From contig CAZOVB010000128.1 in the NCBI GenBank assembly GCA_964583095.1, forward strand, positions 1-5,715: a DNA stretch of 5,715 bases, given 5' to 3'. Positions within the stretch are counted from its first letter, which is position 1; each line of letters begins with the position of its first letter. The DNA is from CAZOVB01 sp964583095 (GTDB lineage: Bacteria; Planctomycetota; Phycisphaerae; SM23-33). Under the pieces are notes generated by a model. The model searched no databases. It had not been told where the DNA came from and was given only the letters and a program-made list of their open reading frames with translations. The translations under genes and the position numbers were made by a program. Below, piece by piece: positions 1 through 4,650 of the stretch.

Positions 1-505
1 CGGTGAGCCCTGGGCTGACCTGCCAGATCCCGTCCTGGTCGAGCATGCTGATCGTCGAGCCCACGGACGGGCCTTTCCCGAGCAGGACCGGCCTGTCCGC
101 GTCGTCGTAGCGAAGGACCGAAACCGGGTCCGGCTGATTCCCCGTCTCCACCCGGCCGGCCGCGTCGATCGACGTCGTCGTCACCGGCCCACAGCCCGCG
201 GCCGGCAGAAGCAACGCGAGCGCGGTGAGGCCGATCAGGGCCGGCATCCCCCCGCCGGGGTCGCGCAGATCCTCGCGAAGGGCTTCACGCGCCTGGCGCT
301 TCCGCGCCTTCCGCTGCGCGCCGCTCTCCTCGCTCGTCACGTCGTTGTCGCGGGCGGCGAAGAGGCCGATCGCGATCGGCAGCGCCACGGCGAGCGGCGT
401 CCAGTCGGCCGTGGTCGTGGGATCCCCATCCCAGAGCATGCGGAGGGCGTTCAGGATCGGCACGAGGACGGCGAAGATCGCGGCGAGCGTCGTCTTCCAG
501 GACAT
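1..505 (-). CDS. Holin-like membrane protein running in frame into a lipoprotein segment (3' end off window)
   Basis: The frame is open from ATG at 505 to the window edge: 168 codons with no stop. Residues 1-63 resemble a small phage membrane protein: two hydrophobic segments (about 6-22 and 36-50), the linker LWDGDPTTTADW, and the ending ARDNDVTSEESGA. As I recall, this pattern is widespread in phage genomes, often near lysis or tail genes. Residues 64-82 are strongly charged. Residues 87-105 (MPALIGLTALALLLPAAGC) then form a typical lipoprotein signal peptide, with lipobox AAGC and the lipidated cysteine at 105, followed by a polar exported domain. M87 (bases 247-245) could be an internal start giving a separate lipoprotein. 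The main start is well supported by GGAG at 517-514, eight bases upstream. A role in host lysis or envelope interaction is inferred from the membrane features only. The C-terminal domain is cut off and not recognised. Confidence 0.75.
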   Translation of the reverse strand, partial: MSWKTTLAAIFAVLVPILNALRMLWDGDPTTTADWTPLAVALPIAIGLFAARDNDVTSEESGAQRKARKRQAREALREDLRDPGGGMPALIGLTALALLLPAAGCGPVTTTSIDAAGRVETGNQPDPVSVLRYDDADRPVLLGKGPSVGSTISMLDQDGIWQVSPGLT

Positions 506-513
506 CGAGGAAT

Positions 514-517
514 CTCC
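514..517 (-). promoter_or_regulatory. Ribosome binding site of the holin-like gene
   Basis: GGAG on the minus strand, eight bases before ATG at 505, decides the start of the membrane protein. No comparable site precedes the internal ATG at 247, where only a G-run directly abuts the codon. Confidence 0.6.
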
Positions 518-544
518 AAGGTTGGCGGGGTCACGTTCAGGGGG

Positions 545-562
545 CCGGCCCCCGGGGGCCGG
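545..562. repeat. Perfect 18-bp GC palindrome in the 506-632 gap
   Basis: Bases 545-562 read CCGGCCCCCGGGGGCCGG, a perfect palindrome centred between 553 and 554. It lies between the stop of the 154-residue gene (633) and the start of the holin-like gene (505). It could fold into a very stable stem in RNA or DNA, but no T-run follows it in the transcribed direction, so a classical intrinsic terminator is not shown. A 13-base piece of it (CCGGGGGCCGGGG, 552-564) recurs at 1431-1443 in another gap. Confidence 0.5.
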
Positions 563-594
563 GGCCTCGCCCGACAGATACGGCCGCGCCCGGC

Positions 595-632
595 CCACTT
601 GTGGCCCCTACGAAGTGCCGCGACTTGTCGCG
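595..632. promoter_or_regulatory. Two dyads sharing an ACTTGT core, just after the 154-aa gene
   Basis: CCACTTGTGG (595-604) and CGCGACTTGTCGCG (619-632) are both perfect inverted repeats around the same ACTTGT core. Their cores are 26 bases apart. The second directly abuts the TAA stop of the upstream gene (635-633). They could be a pair of operator half-sites or short RNA hairpins. There is no T-tract, so I do not call a terminator. Confidence 0.35.
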
Positions 633-1097
633 TTACTCCAGCTCCTCGATCGTCCCGACGACGGTCACGCGCCCGGCGCGGGGTTGCGGGGGGAGTTTCG
701 CGATCAGCTTCTGCTCGATCGCGTGGATCGCGATCAGCAGCTCGTGGTCTTCGTCGACCAGCTCGTCCCCGACCTTCCCGCCGGCAGCCAGCGCGCGCGT
801 GGCCAGCTCGGCGAAGACCTTCTCCGTCCCGGCGCGCGTCGCGCCCAGGCGCTCGAGGATCCACGCGACCGACGCCTTCGACAGCAGCGACGCGGTCGGT
901 TTCGCCTCGCCGTCGGCGCCCTTCTTCACCATGGCGCTCAGCAGCAGCCGCGCCTCGAAGGGAAGCGTCGAGCCGGCGGGAATGATCCGCTTCGCGGCGC
1001 TGGAGTCTTTCGACGGGATCACGCCGGCGATCGCGACGGTCCGCAGGGCGGCGGCGAGGTCTCGGTCACGTTGCGCACGCTTCGACGACTTGGCCAT
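633..1097 (-). CDS. Hypothetical 154-aa helical protein
   Basis: I do not recognise the family. The product begins with a basic stretch (MAKSSKRAQRDRDLAAALR). It appears almost wholly alpha-helical apart from a short beta-like end (GRVTVVGTIEELE). There is no signal peptide, membrane segment or cysteine cluster, so it is probably a soluble cytoplasmic or virion-associated protein. A segment around residues 36-60 (KRIIPAGSTLPFEARLLLSAMVKK) and an acidic loop around 108-118 are its most distinctive features. The start is strongly supported by GAGGAG (1110-1105) seven bases before ATG. The first 32 bases overlap the end of the sigma-like gene in another frame, suggesting co-transcription. It ends in TAA, next to a dyad. 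Confidence 0.75.
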   Translation of the reverse strand: MAKSSKRAQRDRDLAAALRTVAIAGVIPSKDSSAAKRIIPAGSTLPFEARLLLSAMVKKGADGEAKPTASLLSKASVAWILERLGATRAGTEKVFAELATRALAAGGKVGDELVDEDHELLIAIHAIEQKLIAKLPPQPRAGRVTVVGTIEELE

Positions 1098-1326
1098 GAC
1101 GGCTCTCCTCGAATGATGTGGCCCGGTGGCGGATGTGGCGGCGGATCAGCCGGCGAACGGCCGAGTCCGGCTTGGCGCCCAGGCAGTGCGCCAGCCAGCC
1201 CTCCTGGAGGGCGTCCTCCCTCAGCGATTCCGGCACCCGGCTCATCGCGATCCGCGACAGCCCAGGCGGCCAGCCCCCGGAAATGGCCCCGACCCCCGGA
1301 GTGCGAGCTGAAGAAGAAGCTGCCAC
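1066..1326 (-). CDS. Small protein with a sigma-factor region-2-like motif
   Basis: The 86-residue frame contains SLREDALQEGWLA followed by a basic helix (SAVRRLIRRHIRHR). The D-A-x-Q-E-x-W-L-A pattern resembles the core-binding helix in region 2 of sigma-70/ECF factors. No promoter -35-binding region 4 is present. Small phage proteins with this motif and an 'AhleG-dP-AVR' continuation are familiar to me, but their function is unknown. It might bind RNA polymerase or DNA. The start is uncertain. The only upstream choice is GTG at 1326, with no convincing ribosome site and a low-complexity leader. ATG at 1245 (residue 28, MSRVPESLRED) would give a 59-residue protein that begins just before the motif and seems equally likely. 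The 3' end overlaps the next gene by 32 bases. Confidence 0.55.
   Translation of the reverse strand: MAASSSARTPGVGAISGGWPPGLSRIAMSRVPESLREDALQEGWLAHCLGAKPDSAVRRLIRRHIRHRATSFEESRHGQVVEACAT
1105..1110 (-). promoter_or_regulatory. Strong ribosome binding site inside the upstream gene
   Basis: GAGGAG with a seven-base spacer to ATG at 1097. It lies within the coding sequence of the upstream small gene, so translation of the 154-aa protein starts before that gene has ended. Confidence 0.65.
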
Positions 1327-1445
1327 TACCCCATGAGGACATCCGGGGGCCGCAAAATCAGCGATTTCAGGGGCTTACCGGCTGGAAAGGTACAGATATG
1401 GACGAATCGGCCCCCCGCCCGGGGGCGCGGCCGGGGGCCGGGGGC
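1327..1445. promoter_or_regulatory. Intergenic gap with AT-rich patch, dyad and GC-rich repeats
   Basis: This 119-base gap lies between the zinc-ribbon gene and the sigma-like gene. It contains a dyad AAATC-AGC-GATTT (1355-1367), a clearly AT-richer patch to about 1400, the word TACAGATATGG (1391-1401), and a GC-rich run with CGCCC-GG-GGGCG (1416-1427) and CCGGGGGCCGGGG (1431-1443). The order on the minus strand (GC-rich stems first, then the AT-rich patch) would suit termination of the upstream cluster followed by a promoter for the genes at 1326-1. I could not identify convincing -35/-10 boxes, so this is inference from composition and position. Confidence 0.35.
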
Positions 1446-1643
1446 TCAGCGCTCGCGCGTGAGGCGCCGGAGGCCGCAGGAGCGGCAGATGCGGACGCGG
1501 AGCGTGTAGCCGCCGGCGGCGTCGCGGCGATGGCGGACGTAAAGCACGTTGAGGCGGGGACTTCCGCAGAATCGGCAGCGGAGGCCGTTGGACGGCGCGG
1601 ACGGTTGCGAGGCGGGCGGCGAGGGCGACGGGGGCTCGGCCAT
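1446..1643 (-). CDS. Small zinc-ribbon protein (65 aa)
   Basis: The product has a proline/serine-rich N-terminus (MAEPPSPSPPASQPSAPSNG). A compact four-cysteine module follows: CRFC, a 27-residue basic beta-hairpin-like span (RLNVLYVRHRRDAAGGYTLRVR), then CRSCG and a basic tail. Two CxxC knuckles at this spacing are typical of zinc ribbons that bind nucleic acid or protein, as in the NrdR-type ribbon and several phage transcription regulators. I chose ATG at 1643 (GGGA seven bases upstream) over GTG at 1688. The extra 15 residues from GTG would come from a palindromic, regulatory-looking stretch. The exact partner is unknown. Confidence 0.65.
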   Translation of the reverse strand: MAEPPSPSPPASQPSAPSNGLRCRFCGSPRLNVLYVRHRRDAAGGYTLRVRICRSCGLRRLTRER

Positions 1644-1661
1644 GCGGGCGTCCCGGTGAAA

Positions 1662-1686
1662 GGTAGGGGACTCCCCTAATCCTACC
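1662..1686. repeat. Nested inverted repeats upstream of the zinc-ribbon gene
   Basis: TAGGGGA-C-TCCCCTA (1664-1678) is a perfect 7-bp inverted repeat with a one-base centre. A second, mutually exclusive pairing joins GGTAGG (1662-1667) with CCTACC (1681-1686). The element sits in the 79-base gap between the PolX stop (1723) and the zinc-ribbon ATG (1643). It could be a protein-binding operator or an RNA hairpin affecting the zinc-ribbon message. Confidence 0.5.
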
Positions 1687-1722
1687 ACGCCAGACGCTCG
1701 AAGATCAGCGTTTTGAGCGGGG

Positions 1723-2331
1723 TCAGCGGCCCGGTGGGTCGAGGATCTGGCGCCACCGATCCCGATCGCTCGGCTTGATCCAGCGGCCGCAGAGGAACTC
1801 GATCACGGCCCCCTCGCTCGTCAGGTCCAGGCCCCCGGGCGCGTCGGCCGTCACGATCCGCCAGCCGTTGGCCACGCGGCAGTGGTCCGGCAGCAGGCCC
1901 CCGAACCTTCGCGGCGTGACCAGGGCGTGGGCGAAGTCGGCCGGGCCCGTCCGGATCGCGAGCTCCAGCGGCCAGCGGTGCGGGTCGTGGATGATCGACA
2001 GGTCCAGCTTGATCGCGCCCCCGTGGGCGGCGGGGATCGGAAACCGCTTCGCCTTCGGCCCGTTCCGCTCCGGAGGCCCGAGCCGGCCCTCCTGGACCAG
2101 CTCCTCGAGGCAGGGGTCGAGCAACGACCCCCGGGGGTCCGCCTGGCCGAACAGAGCCGGCTGCCACAGCGGCTCGGCGAGGATCTCCACGTCGTTGATC
2201 TGCTCCCGCCGGCGACGGATCGACCCGGCGATCTCGACCCGGGCGCAGGCGTTGACCAGGGCCACGCGGATCTTCTCCGCGAGCCGGTCGGCCTGGGCGA
2301 GCGTCAGCGGTGTCTGCGGTGCGAGGCTCAT
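1723..2331 (-). CDS. DNA polymerase X (beta-type) nucleotidyltransferase, minimal form
   Basis: The 202-residue product shows the family X polymerase palm. The nucleotide-binding motif is GSIRRRREQINDVEIL (residues 36-51), with catalytic acids D47 and E49. The third acid is D110 in KLDLSII. A thumb-like part follows: RTGPADFAHALVTPRR (127-142), matching the 'TGSKEFN' region, and LTSEGAVIEFLCGRWIKPSDR (170-190), matching the 'TEEEIFELLGL-YIPPEER' end of bacterial PolX. The helix-hairpin-helix/8-kDa lyase and C-terminal PHP domains of cellular PolX are absent. Catalytic position two is Glu instead of the usual Asp, which also occurs in other family members. It probably adds nucleotides to DNA ends or gaps. 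The ATG overlaps the stop of the replication gene (ATGA, 2331-2328), and GGAG lies five bases upstream, so the two are translationally coupled. Confidence 0.85.
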   Translation of the reverse strand: MSLAPQTPLTLAQADRLAEKIRVALVNACARVEIAGSIRRRREQINDVEILAEPLWQPALFGQADPRGSLLDPCLEELVQEGRLGPPERNGPKAKRFPIPAAHGGAIKLDLSIIHDPHRWPLELAIRTGPADFAHALVTPRRFGGLLPDHCRVANGWRIVTADAPGGLDLTSEGAVIEFLCGRWIKPSDRDRWRQILDPPGR

Positions 2332-3380
2332 GGCGACTCCGGGGGCGGCGTAGGCGCCGGGGCCGGGCCGGGGGGCGGGAAGAGGTGGGGCGTCTCGGCG
2401 GCCTGGACGGCGGCGACGAGGCGCTTGGCCTCAGGGACGCTCAGAGAGCGTCTGCAAGCGAGCGCCCTCGATGCCTGGCTCGCGGCCCGCTGCTCGTCCC
2501 CGTGGCTCTCCGTGCGACAGACGGCCAGCAGGCGGCTCGCCAGCTCCGCGTCGGTGAGCTCCGACGTCGTCTCGACGTCCCGCGTTGCGCTGCCTCCCCC
2601 TTGTGAGCCCGTTCGGCTCGATGGCGTCGACGGCCGGCTCGGCGTCTTCCCCTCGCTGAGCATGTGCACGATCAACCCCTTCGGGCTGCGAATCTTCGTC
2701 CCCGCGCGGGCCATCGCGGCGACGTGGTCGACGGTGGCGATCACGGGGCCGGCGCCGTAGCGGCCGACCAGTCGGCGCGCATCGCGGCGGCCGAAGCGAG
2801 TCGCGACGAGCCGCTCGATCGCGTCGTCGCGGTCGAAGAGCCCCTCGTCAGGACCTGGCGCGTCCTCGCCGTCGTCGTCGTCCGTTCTCTGATTCAGTTC
2901 TCTGACACTGTTCTCTGGACACTGCTGTCCGGTGTTGCGGACAGGGCTGTCCGGTCTTGCGGACACTGCTGTCCGCAGCAGCAGCCGCACACGCTGCGGC
3001 CGCGAGCAGGATCCGGGGTCCAGAATCTCGACCAGGCGAGCGTCGATCAGCTCGTCACGACCGCGCCTTACGCTGCGATCGGTGAGGCCGAATTGCTCGG
3101 CGATCGACTTCTGGCCCGGCCACGCCTCGCCTTTCGCGTCGGCGTGGGCGAAGTAGGACATCAACACCGCCCAGGCGCTGGGCGACAGCGATCCCAGCCG
3201 TCCCGACTGGACGAGCTCCTGGAAGCCCATGCACCGCGCGAACCACGAGGATTGCCCTTCGGGATTGTCGCGGGCGGGCGTCGGAGAAGGATGTTCATCG
3301 CTTCCCCGCAGACGGAGCGGCGGGCTTTCCCCAGGCCCGCTCCGCGGCTCGTCGAGCTGTCGTCGCGCTTCGGCGGTCAC
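2328..3380 (-). CDS. Phage-type replication initiator (winged HTH, O-like)
   Basis: Residues about 58-120 match the helix-turn-helix domain of phage and plasmid replication proteins: LSPSAWAVLMSYFAHAD, then EAWPGQKSIAEQFGLTDRSV, then RRGRDELIDARLVEI. Residues about 183-245 (DDAIERLVATRFGRRDARRLVGRYG, then IRSPKGLIVHML) resemble the C-terminal helper domain of such initiators, which in known systems contacts host replication partners. A disordered acidic linker (TDDDDGEDAPGPDEG) lies between them, and the protein ends in a proline-rich tail. The DNA for residues 136-166 carries iteron-like repeats, so the protein probably binds its own gene as an origin, as lambda O does. GTG at 3380 is used because it overlaps the preceding stop (GTGA). 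The first 45 or so residues look unstructured, and ATG at 3230 is an alternative start without a ribosome site. Confidence 0.8.
   Translation of the reverse strand: MTAEARRQLDEPRSGPGESPPLRLRGSDEHPSPTPARDNPEGQSSWFARCMGFQELVQSGRLGSLSPSAWAVLMSYFAHADAKGEAWPGQKSIAEQFGLTDRSVRRGRDELIDARLVEILDPGSCSRPQRVRLLLRTAVSARPDSPVRNTGQQCPENSVRELNQRTDDDDGEDAPGPDEGLFDRDDAIERLVATRFGRRDARRLVGRYGAGPVIATVDHVAAMARAGTKIRSPKGLIVHMLSEGKTPSRPSTPSSRTGSQGGGSATRDVETTSELTDAELASRLLAVCRTESHGDEQRAASQASRALACRRSLSVPEAKRLVAAVQAAETPHLFPPPGPAPAPTPPPESP
2884..2917. repeat. Three 13-bp direct repeats (GTTCTCTG), possible unwinding element
   Basis: GTTCTCTG lies at 2884-2891, 2897-2904 and 2910-2917, an exact 13-bp period, abutting the first iteron. 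The 34 bases contain 19 A/T, clearly AT-richer than the GC-rich surroundings. In the gene they are read as PEN, VRE and QRT, again in all three phases. By analogy with 13-mer arrays at other origins this would be the melting region, or a second protein-binding array. Confidence 0.75.
2917..2974. repeat. Three 22-bp iterons with dyad GGACA-N4-TGTCC
   Basis: GGACACTGCTGTCC occurs at 2917-2930 and 2961-2974, and GGACAGGGCTGTCC at 2939-2952. All start exactly 22 bp apart, about two helical turns, so a protein would see them on one DNA face. The eight-base spacers are near-identical (GGTGTTGC and GGTCTTGC). A degenerate relative, TGACACTGTTCTCT (2903-2916), matches the iteron at 10 of 14 positions. 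In the initiator frame the copies encode RTAVS, DSPV and GQQCP, i.e. three different codon phases. Confidence 0.85.
2973..3000. repeat. Overlapping GC-rich inverted repeats beside the iterons
   Basis: CCGCAGC (2973-2979) pairs with GCTGCGG (2993-2999). Alternatively GCCGCA (2984-2989) pairs with TGCGGC (2995-3000) across a five-base loop. It borders the iteron array on the initiator's 5' side. It may be part of the origin or may reflect GC-rich coding sequence. Confidence 0.4.
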
Positions 3381-3730
3381 TGCGGCTGCTCACTGCTGCC
3401 AGCCCCGGCCCCGGCCTCGATCACGCACCCCGAGCACAGATCCTCCTCCACCCACCAGCACGCCCCGGCCTCCGCGTCGTCGCAGGCGAGCTCGTCGTCG
3501 CATCCGCAGACCCGGCAGACGCGCAGGCCGGCGCGGAGCATCCGATCCACGCGATGCCAGCCGGCCAGCCATGCGACCTGCTCCCCCATGCGGTCCCACC
3601 CCGCCACGATCTGCGACGGCTCTCGCTGGCCGCGGACACGCGCCCGTCGGCCGGCTTCGAAGAGCGTCGGATGCGCCGCGGCCGACATCGTGATCGCGGC
3701 GGTGATCTCCTGGTCATTCAGGCGTGTCAT
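3377..3730 (-). CDS. Phage cysteine-cluster (zinc-finger-like) protein, 117 aa
   Basis: The N-terminal 70 residues look helical. The C-terminal part carries a cysteine-rich module: VCRVCGC (C72, C75, C77), C83, then CWWVEEDLCSGC (C91, C99, C102). The pattern 'CrvCGC...aC...gCxWVexDLCSxC' is, to my knowledge, common in small phage proteins of unknown role. It probably binds zinc. The start is ATG at 3730, with GGGAGG (3743-3738) seven bases upstream. This ATG shares one base with the preceding stop (TGATG). A longer reading of the same frame up to 4240 is out-of-frame shadow of the neighbouring gene and is not used. The stop overlaps the initiator GTG. The position directly upstream of the initiator suggests a replication or regulatory helper role, which is inference. 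Confidence 0.75.
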   Translation of the reverse strand: MTRLNDQEITAAITMSAAAHPTLFEAGRRARVRGQREPSQIVAGWDRMGEQVAWLAGWHRVDRMLRAGLRVCRVCGCDDELACDDAEAGACWWVEEDLCSGCVIEAGAGAGSSEQPQ

Positions 3731-4638
3731 CACGCGGCCTCCCGCTGGCGAAAGCCGAAGTCGGCCGGCGTCAGCTTGTGTCGAAGGATCAGGTCGAACC
3801 GCGGGATCGCGATCGACCAGGTCGGCTCGAAGTGCGTCTCGATCAGTTGCCGCTGGGCGGCGACCCAGGCGTCGATGTCCCCCCGGAAATTTCCCGGATA
3901 GAGGTCGGTCGACATGATGATCTCGCCGGTGAGCATCGCTCGCGTGGCGAACTTCTTCCACGCCCGCTGCCAGTGGATCCAGCTCGTCCAGACCGGATAA
4001 CCGTGGGCGTACCACTGCTCCGGAAACGGATGCGACTCGATCCCGCAGTAGACCCCCGCCGCGCGGCACGCCTCGATGATCGCGTGCGTCGGGTTCCCCG
4101 CGGCCAGCGGCATGACCTCGCCAGCGCGATAGATCGCGAACGCGGCGTCGAACCACAGGTCGGCGCCGCTGTTCAGAAAGTCGTTCAGGGCCTGGGCGCA
4201 GTACCAGAGCCACTTCCCGGCCAGCCCGTCGCGGATGCACTGCTCGGCGTAGAAGTCGTCCCCGAGGCAGCCGTTGTAGAGGATCAGCGGCGCCCAGGGC
4301 TTGCTCGGGTCGCGGCGCCGCTCGACGAATCCCGCGATGGCGTCCTCGAAGTCCTCCAGCAGGTAGTGGTGGCCCGGCCCCCGGTCGCGCTTCCAGAGGA
4401 TGTCGAGCTTCGCGCCGAACGGCATCGGCCGCTCGAAGTTCCCGCCAGTCAGGATCGTACGGCCGTGCGGATTGTGGAGGTCGGGGATCCAGCCCAGATC
4501 GGCCAGCGGCTCCAGCCGCTGCTCGACGAACGGCTTCCAGCCCCCCGCGGCCGCGACGAAGCTGTCTCCGCGCGAGCCGGGCTTCAGCGACGCGCCCCCC
4601 ACCGGGACGACGGCGATGGCTCGGTTGGGTGTGAGCAT
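3730..4638 (-). CDS. 302-aa protein, possible TIM-barrel/glycosidase-like fold
   Basis: I do not recognise the exact family. The sequence alternates hydrophobic strands and amphipathic helices, with acidic residues at strand ends: GGWKPFVEQRLEPLADLGW (32-50), WAPLILYNGCLGDDF (115-129), GADLWFDAAF (158-167), GVYCGIESHPFPEQWY (195-210) and EIIMSTDLYPG (239-249). This spacing, with many Trp/Tyr and His residues, recalls (beta/alpha)8 barrel sugar hydrolases. E201 and D164 or D245 would be candidate catalytic acids, but this is a fold-level guess. There is no signal peptide, so it acts in the cytoplasm or is packaged or released by lysis. The ATG is preceded by AAGGAAG, and the gene shares one base with the next start. 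A saccharide-active enzyme amid replication genes is unusual. Confidence 0.75.
   Translation of the reverse strand: MLTPNRAIAVVPVGGASLKPGSRGDSFVAAAGGWKPFVEQRLEPLADLGWIPDLHNPHGRTILTGGNFERPMPFGAKLDILWKRDRGPGHHYLLEDFEDAIAGFVERRRDPSKPWAPLILYNGCLGDDFYAEQCIRDGLAGKWLWYCAQALNDFLNSGADLWFDAAFAIYRAGEVMPLAAGNPTHAIIEACRAAGVYCGIESHPFPEQWYAHGYPVWTSWIHWQRAWKKFATRAMLTGEIIMSTDLYPGNFRGDIDAWVAAQRQLIETHFEPTWSIAIPRFDLILRHKLTPADFGFRQREAA
3738..3743 (-). promoter_or_regulatory. Ribosome binding site deciding the cysteine-cluster start
   Basis: GGGAGG seven bases before ATG at 3730 selects this start over the much longer open reading of the same frame. It lies inside the last codons of the upstream gene. Confidence 0.65.
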
Positions 4639-4643
4639 GGCGT

Positions 4644-4650
4644 CTTCCTT
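4644..4650 (-). promoter_or_regulatory. Ribosome binding site overlapping the upstream stop codon
   Basis: AAGGAAG (4650-4644) lies five bases before ATG at 4638 and overlaps the TAA stop of the preceding gene (4651-4649). A ribosome finishing that gene is thus positioned to restart on the 302-aa gene. Confidence 0.65.

Larger units (their letters stand above)
2884..3000. other. Candidate origin of replication inside the initiator gene
   Basis: This segment combines three 22-bp-spaced dyads (2917-2974), three 13-bp-spaced direct repeats in an AT-richer patch (2884-2917), and flanking GC-rich inverted repeats (2973-3000). In the coding direction the order is stem, iterons, then AT-richer 13-mers. 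It lies between the DNA-binding domain and the C-terminal domain of the encoded initiator. This is the arrangement known for the lambda origin within gene O. The repeats change codon phase from copy to copy, so protein constraint does not explain them. Origin function is inferred from architecture. It could instead be an autoregulatory binding site of the same protein. Confidence 0.75.

Noticed and set aside
545..562. Intrinsic terminator at the GC palindrome
   Set aside because: The stem is strong but there is no following T-run on the transcribed strand, so only a palindrome is reported.
506..1445. tRNA or attachment site in the gaps
   Set aside because: I could find no cloverleaf, anticodon arm or T-loop consensus, and no duplicated attachment core within the window.
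225..1679. A 484-codon plus-strand open frame
   Set aside because: It crosses several minus-strand genes with good ribosome sites and their gaps, and its translation is Arg/Gly/Pro-rich low complexity, as expected for a GC-rich antisense shadow.
2884..2982. CRISPR array or tandem peptide repeat
   Set aside because: Repeats are 8-14 bases with no unique spacers of CRISPR length, and they do not encode a repeated peptide because the codon phase changes each time.
3731..4240. Upstream extension of the cysteine-cluster frame to 4240
   Set aside because: The extension is out of frame with the better 302-aa protein and reads as Arg/Pro-rich shadow. ATG at 3730 has a strong ribosome site and stop-start overlap.
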